Assembly (NCBI RefSeq): GCF_001718835.1
Contig: NZ_CP013444.1
Span: 1,798,001-1,862,000, forward strand
Origin: Burkholderia cepacia
Lineage (GTDB): Bacteria > Pseudomonadota > Gammaproteobacteria > Burkholderiales > Burkholderiaceae
DNA length: 64,000 nt
Direction of reading: 5' to 3'
The position numbers and the translations under genes are program-made. This document shows positions 44,620 through 53,652 of this stretch, piece after piece (the stretch's first letter is position 1; the number at the start of each line of letters is the position of its first letter). The notes beneath the pieces are model-generated. The model saw nothing but the letters and a program-made list of their open reading frames with translations, had not been told where the DNA came from and did not search any database.

Positions 44620-45306
44620 CTACGCGCGCTTGAGCTGCGCGAGCAGCGCCTCGGCGGCAGGCTCCGACGACGCGGGGTTCTGCCCCGTGATCAGCAGCCC
44701 GTCGGTGACGACATGCGGCACCCAGTCGGCGCTGCGCTCGAATTGCGCGCCGTTGGTCTTCAGCATGTCCTCGACGAGGAACGGCACGACTTCCGTCAGT
44801 TCGACGGCCGCTTCCTCGCTGTTGGTGAAGCCCGTCACGCGCTTGCCGCGCACGACCGATTCGCCGGTCTGCGGATTCTTCACGTGACGCAGCACGCCCG
44901 GCGCGTGGCAGACGGCCGCCACCGGCTTGCCGGCCGCCAGCGCGCGCTCGATCAGGCCGATCGAATGCAGGTCCTCGGCGAGATCCCACAGCGGGCCATG
45001 GCCGCCCGGGTAGAACACGGCGTCGTAGTCGTCCACGGACACGTCGGCCAGCTTGCGCGTGGCGGCCAGCTCGGCTTTCGCGGCCGCGTCCGCTTCGAAG
45101 CGGCGCGTCGCGTCGGTCTGGGCGGCCGGATCGCTGCTTTTCGGGTCGAGCGGCGGCTGGCCGCCCTTCGGCGATGCGAGCGTCAGCTCGACGCCTGCAT
45201 CCTTGAACGCGTAGTACGGCGCGGCCAGTTCCTCGAGCCAGAAGCCGGTCTTCTTGCCGGTGTCGCCGAGCGTGTCGTGCGAGGTCAGGACAACCAGAAT
45301 CTTCAT
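44620..45306 (-). CDS. DJ-1/PfpI family protein, Hsp31-like glyoxalase III or deglycase type
   Basis: A 228-residue DJ-1/PfpI protein. The active-site cysteine is in AAVCHAPGVLRHVK after a GGHGPLWDL loop. The family opening LTSHDTLGDTGKKTGFWLEE includes the catalytic-acid glutamate. The group (Hsp31/YhbO-like) detoxifies methylglyoxal or acts on glycated proteins. AAGGAG precedes the ATG at 45306, which removes a 20-residue low-quality extension. It is first in order before the old yellow enzyme gene and has a NemR-like operator 120 bases upstream. Confidence 0.9.
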   Translation of the reverse strand: MKILVVLTSHDTLGDTGKKTGFWLEELAAPYYAFKDAGVELTLASPKGGQPPLDPKSSDPAAQTDATRRFEADAAAKAELAATRKLADVSVDDYDAVFYPGGHGPLWDLAEDLHSIGLIERALAAGKPVAAVCHAPGVLRHVKNPQTGESVVRGKRVTGFTNSEEAAVELTEVVPFLVEDMLKTNGAQFERSADWVPHVVTDGLLITGQNPASSEPAAEALLAQLKRA

Positions 45307-45425
45307 GATCGGACACTCCTTCGAAAGGGTGGAAACAGGGCCGCGCATCGTGCGCCTGCCCGTCAATCAAATATGGCACGTCGACGTGCGGTCCGCGTCA
45401 GCGAGGGCCTGCATGCGAACTCTCT

Positions 45426-45441
45426 ATTAGACCAGTCGTCT
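45426..45441. promoter_or_regulatory. NemR-like operator, copy 1
   Basis: ATTAGACCAGTCGTCT contains the near-inverted repeat TAGAC-N5-GTCT(C). It resembles the TetR-family NemR box (TAGACC-N4-GGTCTA) of enterobacteria. It lies 120 bases upstream of DJ-1/PfpI. Confidence 0.6.
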
Positions 45442-45562
45442 CGGCGCGTCCCGCAATGAAGCCCGATGACATCGCGCAAGTCCGCCTGCGCCCCGGTGCC
45501 TCACCTCGGCAGCCGCGCCGAACGGGCGCCGCTGCATTCGACAGGCTGGATGATAGCCGCCG

Positions 45563-45580
45563 ATTAGACCAGTCGTCTAG
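45563..45580. promoter_or_regulatory. NemR-like operator, copy 2
   Basis: The 16 bases of copy 1 recur exactly here, and the inverted repeat is complete: TAGAC-CAGTC-GTCTA. It is 137 bases from copy 1 in the same orientation, just past the 3' end of the LacI gene. Two exact copies in one 300-base gap make a regulatory role likely. The 120 bases between the copies show no gene I can support. Confidence 0.6.
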
Positions 45581-45592
45581 AAAAATGGAGAT

Positions 45593-45608
45593 ACGACCTT
45601 ATGGTCGT
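45593..45608 (-). terminator. Terminator-like hairpin after the LacI gene
   Basis: On the minus strand ACGACC-N4-GGTCGT overlaps the LacI stop codon and is followed at 8-15 bases by ATTTTTC. The stem is short (6 bp) but perfect. Confidence 0.45.
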
Positions 45609-46627
45609 CATGGATTTCCGCGCGGCGGCCCGTCCGTGTCCCCTGCTTCGACGACCGGCATTTCGAGCCGCTGTCCGCGGCCGCCGCCGTCGATCATCCC
45701 GAGCATCAGTTCCGCGAGCGAGCGCCCCGACGCGTGGCCGGTCGGCTGCACGACCGCCGTCACGCGATGCGGGTGCGCGAGGTCCGGCGGCACGCCGTCG
45801 TAGACGATCAGCGACATGTCCTCGCCCAGGCGCAGCCCGCTGTCCACGAGCGCCCGAAACGCGCCGCCGCCCGCGATGTTGTTGTCGACCAGCAGCGCCG
45901 TCGGCCGCTCGGCACGCGCGAGCAGCGCCCGCACCGCCTGCAGCCCGCCGTCGTGCGTGAACGGGCACTCGACGAGCAGCGCCGGATCCGGCTCGATGCC
46001 GGCTTCGCGCAGCGCGGCGTCGAAGCCCGCGCGGCGCTGCGCGGCGAAATTCAGGGCAAGCGGCGCGCTGATCATCGCAATGCGCCGGTGCCCGAACCCG
46101 ATCAGCCGCTCGACGGCCGCCTTCGCGCCGGCCGCGTTGTCGAAGTCGAACCACGCGTACGGTTCCGTGCGCTCGGTGCGGCCGTACGCGACATACGGAA
46201 ACCCGCGCGACGCCAGGAACGCGAGGCGCGGATCGTCGACCCGCGTACGCGCGACGATCAGGCCGTCGACGAGTTTGCCGTCGACGATGCGCCGATAGGT
46301 GTCCAGTTCCGCGTTCGGCCGCGCCGACGCGATGATGAAATCGAGATTGCGTTCCGCAAGCCGCTCGGTAATGCCCGCGACGACCTCGCCGAAACGCGGA
46401 TCGCCGAGATCGCCCGCGCCGAACGGATAGACGATCCCGATCATGTCGGCCCGACCGGTCGCCAGCCGGCGCGCGGTCGGATCCGCCACATAGCCCATCT
46501 CGCGCGCGGCCTTCATCACCCGTTCGCGCGTTGCCTCGCTGACGTCGTCATAACCGTTCAGCGCGCGGCTGACCGTCGTCCGCGACAGCCCGAGCGCGTC
46601 CGACAGCGCCTTCAGATTCACCTTCAC
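45608..46627 (-). CDS. LacI family repressor of the fructan locus
   Basis: A 339-residue LacI/GalR regulator. The N-terminal HTH and hinge are VNLKALSDALGLSRTTVSRA and LNGYDDVSEATRERVMKAAR. The periplasmic-binding-type sugar domain follows, with YVAYGRTERTEPYAWFDFDN. I choose the GTG at 46627 because GAGGAG lies five bases upstream; ATGs at 46642 and 46654 would add a leader. It is divergent from levansucrase, with three palindromes in the gap, two of them the same LacI-type sequence. A fructose-containing sugar such as sucrose is the probable inducer. Confidence 0.92.
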   Translation of the reverse strand: MKVNLKALSDALGLSRTTVSRALNGYDDVSEATRERVMKAAREMGYVADPTARRLATGRADMIGIVYPFGAGDLGDPRFGEVVAGITERLAERNLDFIIASARPNAELDTYRRIVDGKLVDGLIVARTRVDDPRLAFLASRGFPYVAYGRTERTEPYAWFDFDNAAGAKAAVERLIGFGHRRIAMISAPLALNFAAQRRAGFDAALREAGIEPDPALLVECPFTHDGGLQAVRALLARAERPTALLVDNNIAGGGAFRALVDSGLRLGEDMSLIVYDGVPPDLAHPHRVTAVVQPTGHASGRSLAELMLGMIDGGGRGQRLEMPVVEAGDTDGPPRGNP

Positions 46628-46688
46628 CGTCACTCCTCGCATTCGCCAGTCCACCCGGCCGCCTCCGGCCGGGTAATTATTTCCAATT

Positions 46689-46701
46689 GGTAACGATTAC
46701 C
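46689..46701. promoter_or_regulatory. GGTAA-N3-TTACC palindrome near the LacI promoter
   Basis: GGTAACGATTACC is a perfect inverted repeat 62 bases from the LacI start. It differs from the CAAACCGGTTTG sites downstream, so a second regulator or autoregulation is possible. Confidence 0.4.
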
Positions 46702-46717
46702 GTCAAATAAATATCTT

Positions 46718-46761
46718 TTGCGTTCCAAACCGGTTTGAAATAGCATCCAAACCGGTTTGGA
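46718..46761 (+). promoter_or_regulatory. Levansucrase promoter with two LacI-type operators
   Basis: CAAACCGGTTTG occurs twice: 46726-46737 and 46748-46759, 22 bases centre to centre (two helical turns). The second copy extends to the perfect 16-bp palindrome TCCAAACCGGTTTGGA (46746-46761). TTGCGT (46718-46723) and TAGCAT (46741-46746) are 17 bases apart and may be the promoter. The first operator then lies between the boxes and the second at the start point, the geometry of repression by LacI proteins. Confidence 0.75.
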
Positions 46762-46820
46762 CATCGATGCCACCTTCAGCCGTTCCCTTTCACCGTCAAA
46801 CGAAACGAAACAACGCCGAG

Positions 46821-48383
46821 ATGACATACTTTCCCTTTTTTCGCTCGCCCCAGGGCAAACGTTTGCTCCTCGCTGGCGGCGCACTTGCCGCCTTCGCGGC
46901 CTTCGCCGTCGTTGCACACGCGCAGACCGCCGGCGCCCCTCAGCCCACGCCCCATACGCAGCAGGCCTACGATCCCGAAGGCAACTTCACGATGCGCTGG
47001 ACGCGTGCGGACATCCGCCAGATCGTCGCGCAGTCGCACACCGCCGGCGCCGACAGAAACTCGCTGCCGCAGGCGCTGACGATGCCGGACATCCCGCAGG
47101 ATTTCCCGCTGATCAATTCGAACGTGTGGGTCTGGGATACCTGGCCGCTGGCCGACCTGCGCGCGAACCAGCTCAGCTACAAGGGCTGGGAGGTGATCTT
47201 CTCGCTCACCGCCGATCCGCACGCGGGCTACACGTTCGACGACCGTCACGTCCATGCGCGCATCGGCTTCTTCTATCGCCGTGCCGGCATCCCCGCGTCG
47301 CAGCGTCCCGCGAACGGCGGCTGGACCTGGGGCGGCCACCTGTTCCCCGACGGCGCCAGCGTCAAGGTGTTCGGCACCGCACCGATGACCAACAACGCCG
47401 AATGGTCGGGCTCCGCGCGCCTCACGCAGGGCGACAACGTCAGCCTGTACTACACCGCGACGTCGTTCAACCGCTCGGCACCCGGCGGCGCGGACATCAC
47501 GCCGCCGCAGGCGATCATCACGCGCGCCGACGGCCACATCCACGCCGACGACAAGCATGTGTGGTTCTCCGGCTTCGACGACCACAAGGCGCTGCTGCAA
47601 CCGGACGGCAACTACTACCAGACCGGCCAGCAGAACACCTACTTCTCGTTCCGCGATCCGTTCGTGTTCACCGATCCCGCGCACCCGGGCAAGACCTACA
47701 TGGTCTTCGAGGGCAACACGGGCGGCCCGCGCGGCGCACGGTCCTGCACCGAAGCCGATCTCGGCTACGCGCCGAACGATCCGTACCGGGAAGATCTCAA
47801 CGCCGTGATGAATGCGGGCGCAGTGTATCAAAAGGCCAATGTCGGCCTGGCGGTCGCGACGAACCCGCAATTGACCGAGTGGAAGTTCCTGCCGCCGATC
47901 CTGTCGGCGAACTGCGTCGACGACCAGACCGAGCGCCCGCAGATCTACCTGAAGGACGGCAAATACTACCTGTTCACGATCAGCCACCGCACGACGATGG
48001 CGGCCGGCGTCGACGGCCCGGACGGCGTGTACGGCTTCGTCGGCAACGGCATCCGCAGCGACTTCCTGCCGCTGAACGGCGGCAGCGGCCTCGTGCTCGG
48101 CAACCCGACCGACTTCTCCGCGCCGGCCGGCGCGCCGTATTCGCAGGATCCGAACCAGAACCCGCGCGAATTCCAGTCGTATTCGCACTACGTGATGCCG
48201 GGCGGCCTCGTCGAGTCGTTCATCGATGCGATCGGCCCGCGTCGCGGCGGCACGCTCGCGCCGACGGTGAAGATCGGCATCAACGGAACGTCGACGGCGG
48301 TCGATCGCACGTATGGGCGCGGCGGACTCGGCGGCTACGGCGACATTCCGGCGAACCTGCCCGCGCAGGGCCCCGGCCACTGA
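46821..48383 (+). CDS. Levansucrase (glycoside hydrolase family 68)
   Basis: A 520-residue secreted fructosyltransferase that builds levan from sucrose. A signal peptide spans about residues 1-34 (LLLAGGALAAFAAFAVVAHA). The catalytic triad is visible in family motifs: the nucleophile Asp in NVWVWDTWPL, the stabiliser Asp in SFRDPFVFTD and the acid/base Glu in DQTERPQIYLKDG. The C-terminal AVDRTYGRGGLGGYGDIPAN is the family end. The start at 46821 is preferred over 46767 because the signal peptide begins there. It is the first gene of a two-gene fructan operon under LacI control. Confidence 0.95.
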   Translation: MTYFPFFRSPQGKRLLLAGGALAAFAAFAVVAHAQTAGAPQPTPHTQQAYDPEGNFTMRWTRADIRQIVAQSHTAGADRNSLPQALTMPDIPQDFPLINSNVWVWDTWPLADLRANQLSYKGWEVIFSLTADPHAGYTFDDRHVHARIGFFYRRAGIPASQRPANGGWTWGGHLFPDGASVKVFGTAPMTNNAEWSGSARLTQGDNVSLYYTATSFNRSAPGGADITPPQAIITRADGHIHADDKHVWFSGFDDHKALLQPDGNYYQTGQQNTYFSFRDPFVFTDPAHPGKTYMVFEGNTGGPRGARSCTEADLGYAPNDPYREDLNAVMNAGAVYQKANVGLAVATNPQLTEWKFLPPILSANCVDDQTERPQIYLKDGKYYLFTISHRTTMAAGVDGPDGVYGFVGNGIRSDFLPLNGGSGLVLGNPTDFSAPAGAPYSQDPNQNPREFQSYSHYVMPGGLVESFIDAIGPRRGGTLAPTVKIGINGTSTAVDRTYGRGGLGGYGDIPANLPAQGPGH

Positions 48384-48541
48384 CGACGGCCGCGCGCAGT
48401 CACGCGCAGCGCGCGCGTATCGGGCGTGTCCCGTGCGCGCGCGTGCCGTCACCCTCTGCCTGCCGCGCGCCGCGCCGCCAATCCGCATCCGGCCCGCAGC
48501 GCGCGGCGGTCCGCTTCGCCGGACGCAGCCTGGAACCACGC

Positions 48542-50188
48542 ATGAGATTCACGCTACCCCGTTTTCCCTTCCACGCGGCGCTGCTGCTCGCGTGCACGGC
48601 CGGCGCGCACGCCGCCGCGCCCTACGTCGCCCCCTGCACCGCGCCCGTCGCCGACGGCACGCCGCAATGGCGACCCGCGCTCCATTACACGCCGCAGCGC
48701 AACTGGATGAACGACCCGAACGGGCTCGTCTACGACAACGGACGCTATCACCTGTTCTACCAACACAATCCGCTCGGCAACGACTGGGGCAACATGTCGT
48801 GGGGCCACGCGACGAGCACCGATCTCGTCCACTGGCGCGAGCAGCCGGTCGCGATGCGCGCGAACGCGACGGAGGAAATCTTCTCCGGCTCGATCGTCGC
48901 CGACACCCGCAATACGTCCGGCCTGGGCACGCCCGGCCGCACGCCGCTCGTTGCGCTTTATACAAGCGTGTACAAGGCGGGCTCCGGACACGCGCCGGGC
49001 ACTCAGGCGCAGTCGCTCGCGTACAGCCTCGATCACGGCACGACGTGGCAACCTTACGCACGCAATCCGGTGCTGACGCTCGCCCCGGAATCGAAACAAT
49101 TTCGCGATCCGAAAGTGTCGTGGTATGCGCCGGGCGGCTACTGGCTGATGACGACGGTCGTCGCCGATGCGCACGTCGTGAAGCTCTATCGCTCGGACGA
49201 CCTGATCCACTGGAATTTCCTGAGCGACTTCACGCTGCCGGGCGTGCCGCACGACGGCGCGCTGTGGGAAATGCCCGACCTCGTGCCGCTGCCGCTCGAC
49301 GGCGACCCCGCACGAACACGGTGGGTCATGATCGTCAACGTCAACCCGTGGTCGATCGCCGGCGGCTCGGGCGCGATGTATTTCGTCGGCCACTTCGACG
49401 GCCGCACGTTTACGCCGGATCGCGTCGCTCCCGCCGGCTCCGATCCCGCGCAGTTCCGCTGGGTCGACCATGGCGCGGACTTTTACGCAGCCGGCACCTT
49501 CTCGGGCGCGCCCGGCTCACGACCGGTCGCGATCGCGTGGATGAACAACTGGGACTACGCGGCGAAAGTGCCGACCGCGCCGTGGCGCGGCGCGATGACG
49601 CTGCCGCGCGCGTTCGCGCTGAAAACGATCGACGGCGAACCGACGCTCGTCGTCGCGCCGGCCGCCGCGTTCGACGCATGGGCGGACGGCCGGCCCGCGA
49701 CGCATCTCGGCGACGTGAGCGTCGCGTCGGCGACGCGTGAACTGCCGGCCGCGACGCGCGGCACGGTGCAGCGGATCACGCTGACGCTCACGCCGCGGTC
49801 GGCCGCGCGCGCGGGGCTCGTCGTGCGGCGCTCGGCGGACGGCTCGGTCGGCACCCGGATCGTGTACGACACCGCGAAGCGCACGCTGACGCTCGACCGG
49901 TCGCAATCCGGCGAAGCGAATTTCTCCAACGCATTCAGCCGGCAGCACATCGTGAACCTGCCGCTCGAGCACGGGCTGTTGCGGCTCGAGATCGTCGTCG
50001 ATCGCGGCTCGGTCGAAGTGTTCGCGAACGGCGGCCGCGTGGCGCTCACCGACCTGATCTTCCCGCCCGGCGATGCCGACCGTGTCGCCGTGTTCGCCGA
50101 GCACGGCCGCGCGACGTTCGGCGGGCTGACGGTGACGAACCTCGCGGGGCCGGACGATGCCGGCCGTGCTTGCGACGCGCCGCGCTAG
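48542..50188 (+). CDS. Secreted fructan hydrolase (glycoside hydrolase family 32)
   Basis: A 548-residue exported enzyme. The signal peptide ends near residue 25 (CTAGAHAA). The catalytic residues are in WMNDPNGLVYDNG (nucleophile Asp), FRDPKVSWY (stabiliser) and LWEMPDLVPL (acid/base Glu; the usual ECP reads EMP). The GH32 C-terminal beta-sandwich closes with DRGSVEVFANGGRVALTDL. It starts 158 bases after levansucrase. Together they would make and later digest levan, or use sucrose and fructans directly. The hydrolysis position (exo or endo, levan or inulin) cannot be told. Confidence 0.93.
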   Translation: MRFTLPRFPFHAALLLACTAGAHAAAPYVAPCTAPVADGTPQWRPALHYTPQRNWMNDPNGLVYDNGRYHLFYQHNPLGNDWGNMSWGHATSTDLVHWREQPVAMRANATEEIFSGSIVADTRNTSGLGTPGRTPLVALYTSVYKAGSGHAPGTQAQSLAYSLDHGTTWQPYARNPVLTLAPESKQFRDPKVSWYAPGGYWLMTTVVADAHVVKLYRSDDLIHWNFLSDFTLPGVPHDGALWEMPDLVPLPLDGDPARTRWVMIVNVNPWSIAGGSGAMYFVGHFDGRTFTPDRVAPAGSDPAQFRWVDHGADFYAAGTFSGAPGSRPVAIAWMNNWDYAAKVPTAPWRGAMTLPRAFALKTIDGEPTLVVAPAAAFDAWADGRPATHLGDVSVASATRELPAATRGTVQRITLTLTPRSAARAGLVVRRSADGSVGTRIVYDTAKRTLTLDRSQSGEANFSNAFSRQHIVNLPLEHGLLRLEIVVDRGSVEVFANGGRVALTDLIFPPGDADRVAVFAEHGRATFGGLTVTNLAGPDDAGRACDAPR

Positions 50189-50203
50189 CCGCGCGAACGC
50201 GCC

Positions 50204-50231
50204 GGCTGACGGCGGGCGCCCGCCGTCAGCC
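50204..50231. terminator. Perfect 14-bp inverted repeat between convergent genes
   Basis: GGCTGACGGCGGGC is followed at once by its exact reverse complement, three bases before the stop of the convergent SDR gene. It is a 28-bp palindrome with no loop spacer. No T-run follows on either strand, so it is a terminator of the hairpin-only kind common in GC-rich genomes, or an RNA-stabilising stem. Confidence 0.65.
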
Positions 50232-50233
50232 GC

Positions 50234-50983
50234 TCAAAGCAGGCCCATCCCGCCCGACGCGATGATCTCCGCGCCGACGATGAACGCGGATTCCGGCGCG
50301 CTGAGATGCAGCACCGTCGACGCGATCTCGTCCGGCGTGCCGAACCGGCCGATCGGAACGAGCCCCTTGATCTTGTCGGCCGTCTCGTCGAGCGTGGCCG
50401 CATCGAGCCCGAGCTTGCCGTAGAGCGGCGTCTGCACGGGCCCCGGGCTCACGACGTTCACGCGCACGCCGTGCGGCAGCAGTTCCGTCGACAACGTCTT
50501 CGCGAACGAATTGACGGCCGCCTTGCTCGCCGCATACACCGACGAGCCGGGCATCCCGATGTGCGCGTTGATCGAGCCGTTGATCACGATCGACGCGCCA
50601 CGGTTCAGCAGCGGCACCAGCGACTGGATCTGGAAATACGCGCCCTTCACGTTGGTGTTGAACACGAGATCCCACATGGCCTCGTCGCTGTCGGCGAGCG
50701 GCGCGAGTTTCGCGACGCCCGCGTTGATGAACACGGTGTCGAGCCGCGCCCCCGCCGACGCGATCGCATCGGCCAGCGCGCGGGCCGACGCGACGCTGCC
50801 GGCCTCGTTGCGGATCGCGAGCGCACCGTCGCCGAGCGTGCGTTGCGCGGCGGCGAGCGCCTCCACGTCGCGCCCGGTGATGATGACCCGCGCGCCTTCG
50901 GCCGCGAATGCCGTGGCGGCCGCCAGGCCGATGCCGCTGTTGCCGCCCGTGACGAGGACCGTCTTTCCTTCGAAGCGTTGCAT
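50234..50983 (-). CDS. Short-chain dehydrogenase/reductase (second)
   Basis: A 249-residue classical SDR. TGGNSGIGLAAATAFA (about 12-27) is the cofactor motif. ITGRD after the second strand favours NADP(H). The catalytic set is complete: GSINAHIG with Ser, and YAASKAAVNSF with Tyr and Lys. SPGPVQTP follows. TGGAGAAC precedes the ATG at 50983. A LysR gene lies 129 bases upstream on the same strand. The substrate is unknown. Confidence 0.9.
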   Translation of the reverse strand: MQRFEGKTVLVTGGNSGIGLAAATAFAAEGARVIITGRDVEALAAAQRTLGDGALAIRNEAGSVASARALADAIASAGARLDTVFINAGVAKLAPLADSDEAMWDLVFNTNVKGAYFQIQSLVPLLNRGASIVINGSINAHIGMPGSSVYAASKAAVNSFAKTLSTELLPHGVRVNVVSPGPVQTPLYGKLGLDAATLDETADKIKGLVPIGRFGTPDEIASTVLHLSAPESAFIVGAEIIASGGMGLL

Positions 50984-51112
50984 GATGTTCTCCAGTGATT
51001 TCGGTGAATGACCGTGAACGCATGGTGCGCGTGAAGCCGCCCGCTGCCGTACGACTCGCGCGACGAAAACGTTCGAATCCATCGAACGTGTTCCGGCCGG
51101 CGCCGCACGCCG

Positions 51113-52030
51113 TCACGGCACGACGTCGATGCCGTCGAGCAGCCGCTGCGCGAGGCGCGGCGCACGGAGCTGCTCGAGCCACCATTGCAGCGCCCGGCCG
51201 TCCCGGTCGCCGTGCCACGCGACATACAGCCGGTTCGGCTCGCGCGGATCGGCCGTCTGTCTTTCGACGAGCTCGCCGCGTGCGAGCAGCGACGCCACGC
51301 GCCGTCGCGGCACCCAGCCGACGCCCAGGCCATCGCGCTGCGCGAGGATCTTCGCGCGCATCGACGGCACCGCCAGCACGGCCTGCCCGCCGAGCAGGCC
51401 ATACGCGCGGCCGGCCGCGCGCCGCGACGAATCGGCGACGACGACCGCCCGGTGCGCGCCGATCGCATCCCGCGTCAGCGCACCGCTCACGGCGGCCAGC
51501 GGATGGCGCGGCGATACCGCGAACACCCACTCCATCGCCCCCAGCTCGAACCACTTGAAGCCGGGAATCGCCGGCGGCTCGTTGGTCGCGCCGACCACCA
51601 GGTCCGCGCGGCCGTCGCGCAGCGCTTCCCAGGTACCGCCGAGCACTTCGTGCGTGAAACGCAACGACACGCCCGAATCGAGCGCATCGAACGCGTGGAC
51701 GACGGGCAACAGCGTGTCGAACTCCAGCACCTCGTCGCTGACGATCCACAGCCGGTCTTCCCAGCCGCTCGCGACCTGCCGCACGCGCTGCGTCAGCCGC
51801 GCGACGTCCAGCGCCAGCCGCGCCGCCTCGTCGGTCAGCAGCTGTCCGGCCGGCGTGAGCTGCAGCCGGTAGCCGCGCCGGTCGAACAGCAGCGCGTCGA
51901 AGCGTGTTTCGAGCTGGCGCGCCGCGTGCGACACCGTCGACGGCGCCTTGCCGAGCCGCGCGGCCGCACGCGACAGGCTGCCGGTGGCGCGGATCGCGTC
52001 GAGCAGCGCGAATTCTTCTTCAGACAACAT
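51113..52030 (-). CDS. LysR family regulator
   Basis: A 305-residue regulator. The HTH is LLDAIRATGSLSRAAARLGK with APSTVSHAARQLETRFDALL. The effector domain starts near residue 90 (DRLWIVSDEVLEFDTLLPVV). It is on the same strand as the SDR gene downstream and is divergent from a MocR-type regulator gene (152-base gap). Whether it controls the SDR or the MocR gene is not clear. I read the start as MLSEEEF; a longer upstream frame is an arginine-rich shadow. Confidence 0.9.
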   Translation of the reverse strand: MLSEEEFALLDAIRATGSLSRAAARLGKAPSTVSHAARQLETRFDALLFDRRGYRLQLTPAGQLLTDEAARLALDVARLTQRVRQVASGWEDRLWIVSDEVLEFDTLLPVVHAFDALDSGVSLRFTHEVLGGTWEALRDGRADLVVGATNEPPAIPGFKWFELGAMEWVFAVSPRHPLAAVSGALTRDAIGAHRAVVVADSSRRAAGRAYGLLGGQAVLAVPSMRAKILAQRDGLGVGWVPRRRVASLLARGELVERQTADPREPNRLYVAWHGDRDGRALQWWLEQLRAPRLAQRLLDGIDVVP

Positions 52031-52182
52031 GGACACGCTCCGGCCTGGGGACGTCGTGATCGGAATCGTGATCGTAAGGCAGCCGTGCATGCCGGTCCAA
52101 TCCGCGACGCGCGGCCCTTCAGCCGGCATACTGGCGGCATGCCGATTCAGGCAAAACCACCCCGAACGAGGTATCCACTGCG

Positions 52183-53643
52183 ATGGACATCGCGATCCGC
52201 ATCGAAGGCCGTCACGACCTGACGGGGCAGATCTTCCGGCAACTGCGCACCGCGATTGTCGACGGGCGCCTCGCCGGCGGCGCGCGGCTGCCGTCGACGC
52301 GCGACCTCGCGAAACAGCTCGGCGTCTCGCGCAAGACGACGCTCGACGCGTTCGAGCGCCTGGTGGCCGAGGGCTACCTGAATACGCGCGCAGGCGACGG
52401 CACGTTCGTCGCCGACGGCCTCGCGCGCGTGCCGCACGAGCCGGCCGCGGCCGTGCCGGCGATCGCCGCGGACCGCCGGCCGGCCGACGCGCCGACCGCG
52501 CGCGCGATATGGAACGACCTGCCCGACGCGCTCGCGATGCCCACGCCGCAGGATGCGCCCGGCTTCGACTTCCGCGGCGGCGTGACCGACAAGACGCTGT
52601 TCCCGTTCGACGCATGGCGGCGCTGCCTGCATCACGCGCTGCGCCAACAGATGCGCGGCCCGGCCCAATATCACGACCCGGCCGGCGATCCGCAGTTGCG
52701 CGGGGCGATCGCGCGCTACGTCGCGTTCAGCCGCGCGGTCGCGTGCGGCTGGGACGACGTGCTCGTCACGCAAGGCGCGCAACAGGCGCTCGACCTGATC
52801 GCCCGCGTCGTCGTGCGGCCCGGCGATGTGGTCGCGGTCGAGGATCCCGGCTATCCGCCCGCGCGTGCCGCGTTCGCGTCGCTCGGTGCGACGGTGATCG
52901 GCGTGCCGGTCGACGCGCACGGCCTCGTCACGGAACGGTTGCCCGACGACGCGCGCCTCGTCTACGTGACGCCGTCGCACCAGTTCCCGCTCGGGATGCC
53001 GATGACGCTCGACCGGCGCGTTGCGCTGCTCGAATGGGCGCAGCGCCGCCGCGCCGTGATCATCGAGGACGATTACGACGGCGAGTTCCGCTTCGAGGGC
53101 CGGCCGGTGGAGTCGCTGAAGAGCCTCGACCGCACCGGGCTCGTCGCGTATGTCGGCACGTTCTCGAAGACGATCTTTCCGGAGCTGCGGATCGGCTACG
53201 CGATTCCGCCGCGCGCGCTGCGCGGCGCGCTGGCCAAGGCGAAGCAGATCGTCGACTGGCACACCTGCACGCTGACGCAGGCGGCGCTCGCCCGCTTCAT
53301 GCTCGAAGGCGACTTCGCACGGCACCTCAAGCGCGTGCAGAAGCACTACGACGCGCGTCGCAAGGTGCTGATCGCGCATCTGCGCGGCGAACTCGCGCCG
53401 TGGTTCGATGCGATCGTGCCGACCGCCGGCATCCACCTCGCCGCGCGCCTCAGGGCCGGTGTCGACGAAGCCGCGCTGATCGCCGCGGCGCGCGCGCACG
53501 ACATCGGGCTGTACGGCATCGCCGCCTTCCACGTCGACGCGCCGCGCCAGGCCGGCCTGCTGTTCGGCTATGGCGGGATCGACGCGCTGCGCATCGACAC
53601 GGCGCTTGCGAAGCTCGCCGCGCTGCTGCGCGCGGCCGGGTAA
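52183..53643 (+). CDS. MocR-type PLP-dependent GntR regulator
   Basis: A 486-residue fusion of a GntR winged HTH and an aspartate-aminotransferase fold. The HTH (about 8-75) is QIFRQLRTAIVDGRLAGGAR, LPSTRDLAKQLGVSRKTTLD. The aminotransferase-like part binds PLP with DDYDGEFRFEGRP and the lysine in GTFSKTIFPELRIGY. MocR proteins use PLP or its amine adducts as effector and usually act on a neighbouring gene. Here the carboxymuconolactone-decarboxylase/cupin pair follows on the same strand, after a gap with direct repeats. Confidence 0.92.
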   Translation: MDIAIRIEGRHDLTGQIFRQLRTAIVDGRLAGGARLPSTRDLAKQLGVSRKTTLDAFERLVAEGYLNTRAGDGTFVADGLARVPHEPAAAVPAIAADRRPADAPTARAIWNDLPDALAMPTPQDAPGFDFRGGVTDKTLFPFDAWRRCLHHALRQQMRGPAQYHDPAGDPQLRGAIARYVAFSRAVACGWDDVLVTQGAQQALDLIARVVVRPGDVVAVEDPGYPPARAAFASLGATVIGVPVDAHGLVTERLPDDARLVYVTPSHQFPLGMPMTLDRRVALLEWAQRRRAVIIEDDYDGEFRFEGRPVESLKSLDRTGLVAYVGTFSKTIFPELRIGYAIPPRALRGALAKAKQIVDWHTCTLTQAALARFMLEGDFARHLKRVQKHYDARRKVLIAHLRGELAPWFDAIVPTAGIHLAARLRAGVDEAALIAAARAHDIGLYGIAAFHVDAPRQAGLLFGYGGIDALRIDTALAKLAALLRAAG

Positions 53644-53652
53644 CCAGGCGTC

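Noticed and set aside
45456..45803. Plus-strand ORF of 115 residues between the operators and over the LacI gene end
   Set aside because: No ribosome binding site, Pro/Arg/Ser-rich composition, and its second half is antisense to the LacI gene.
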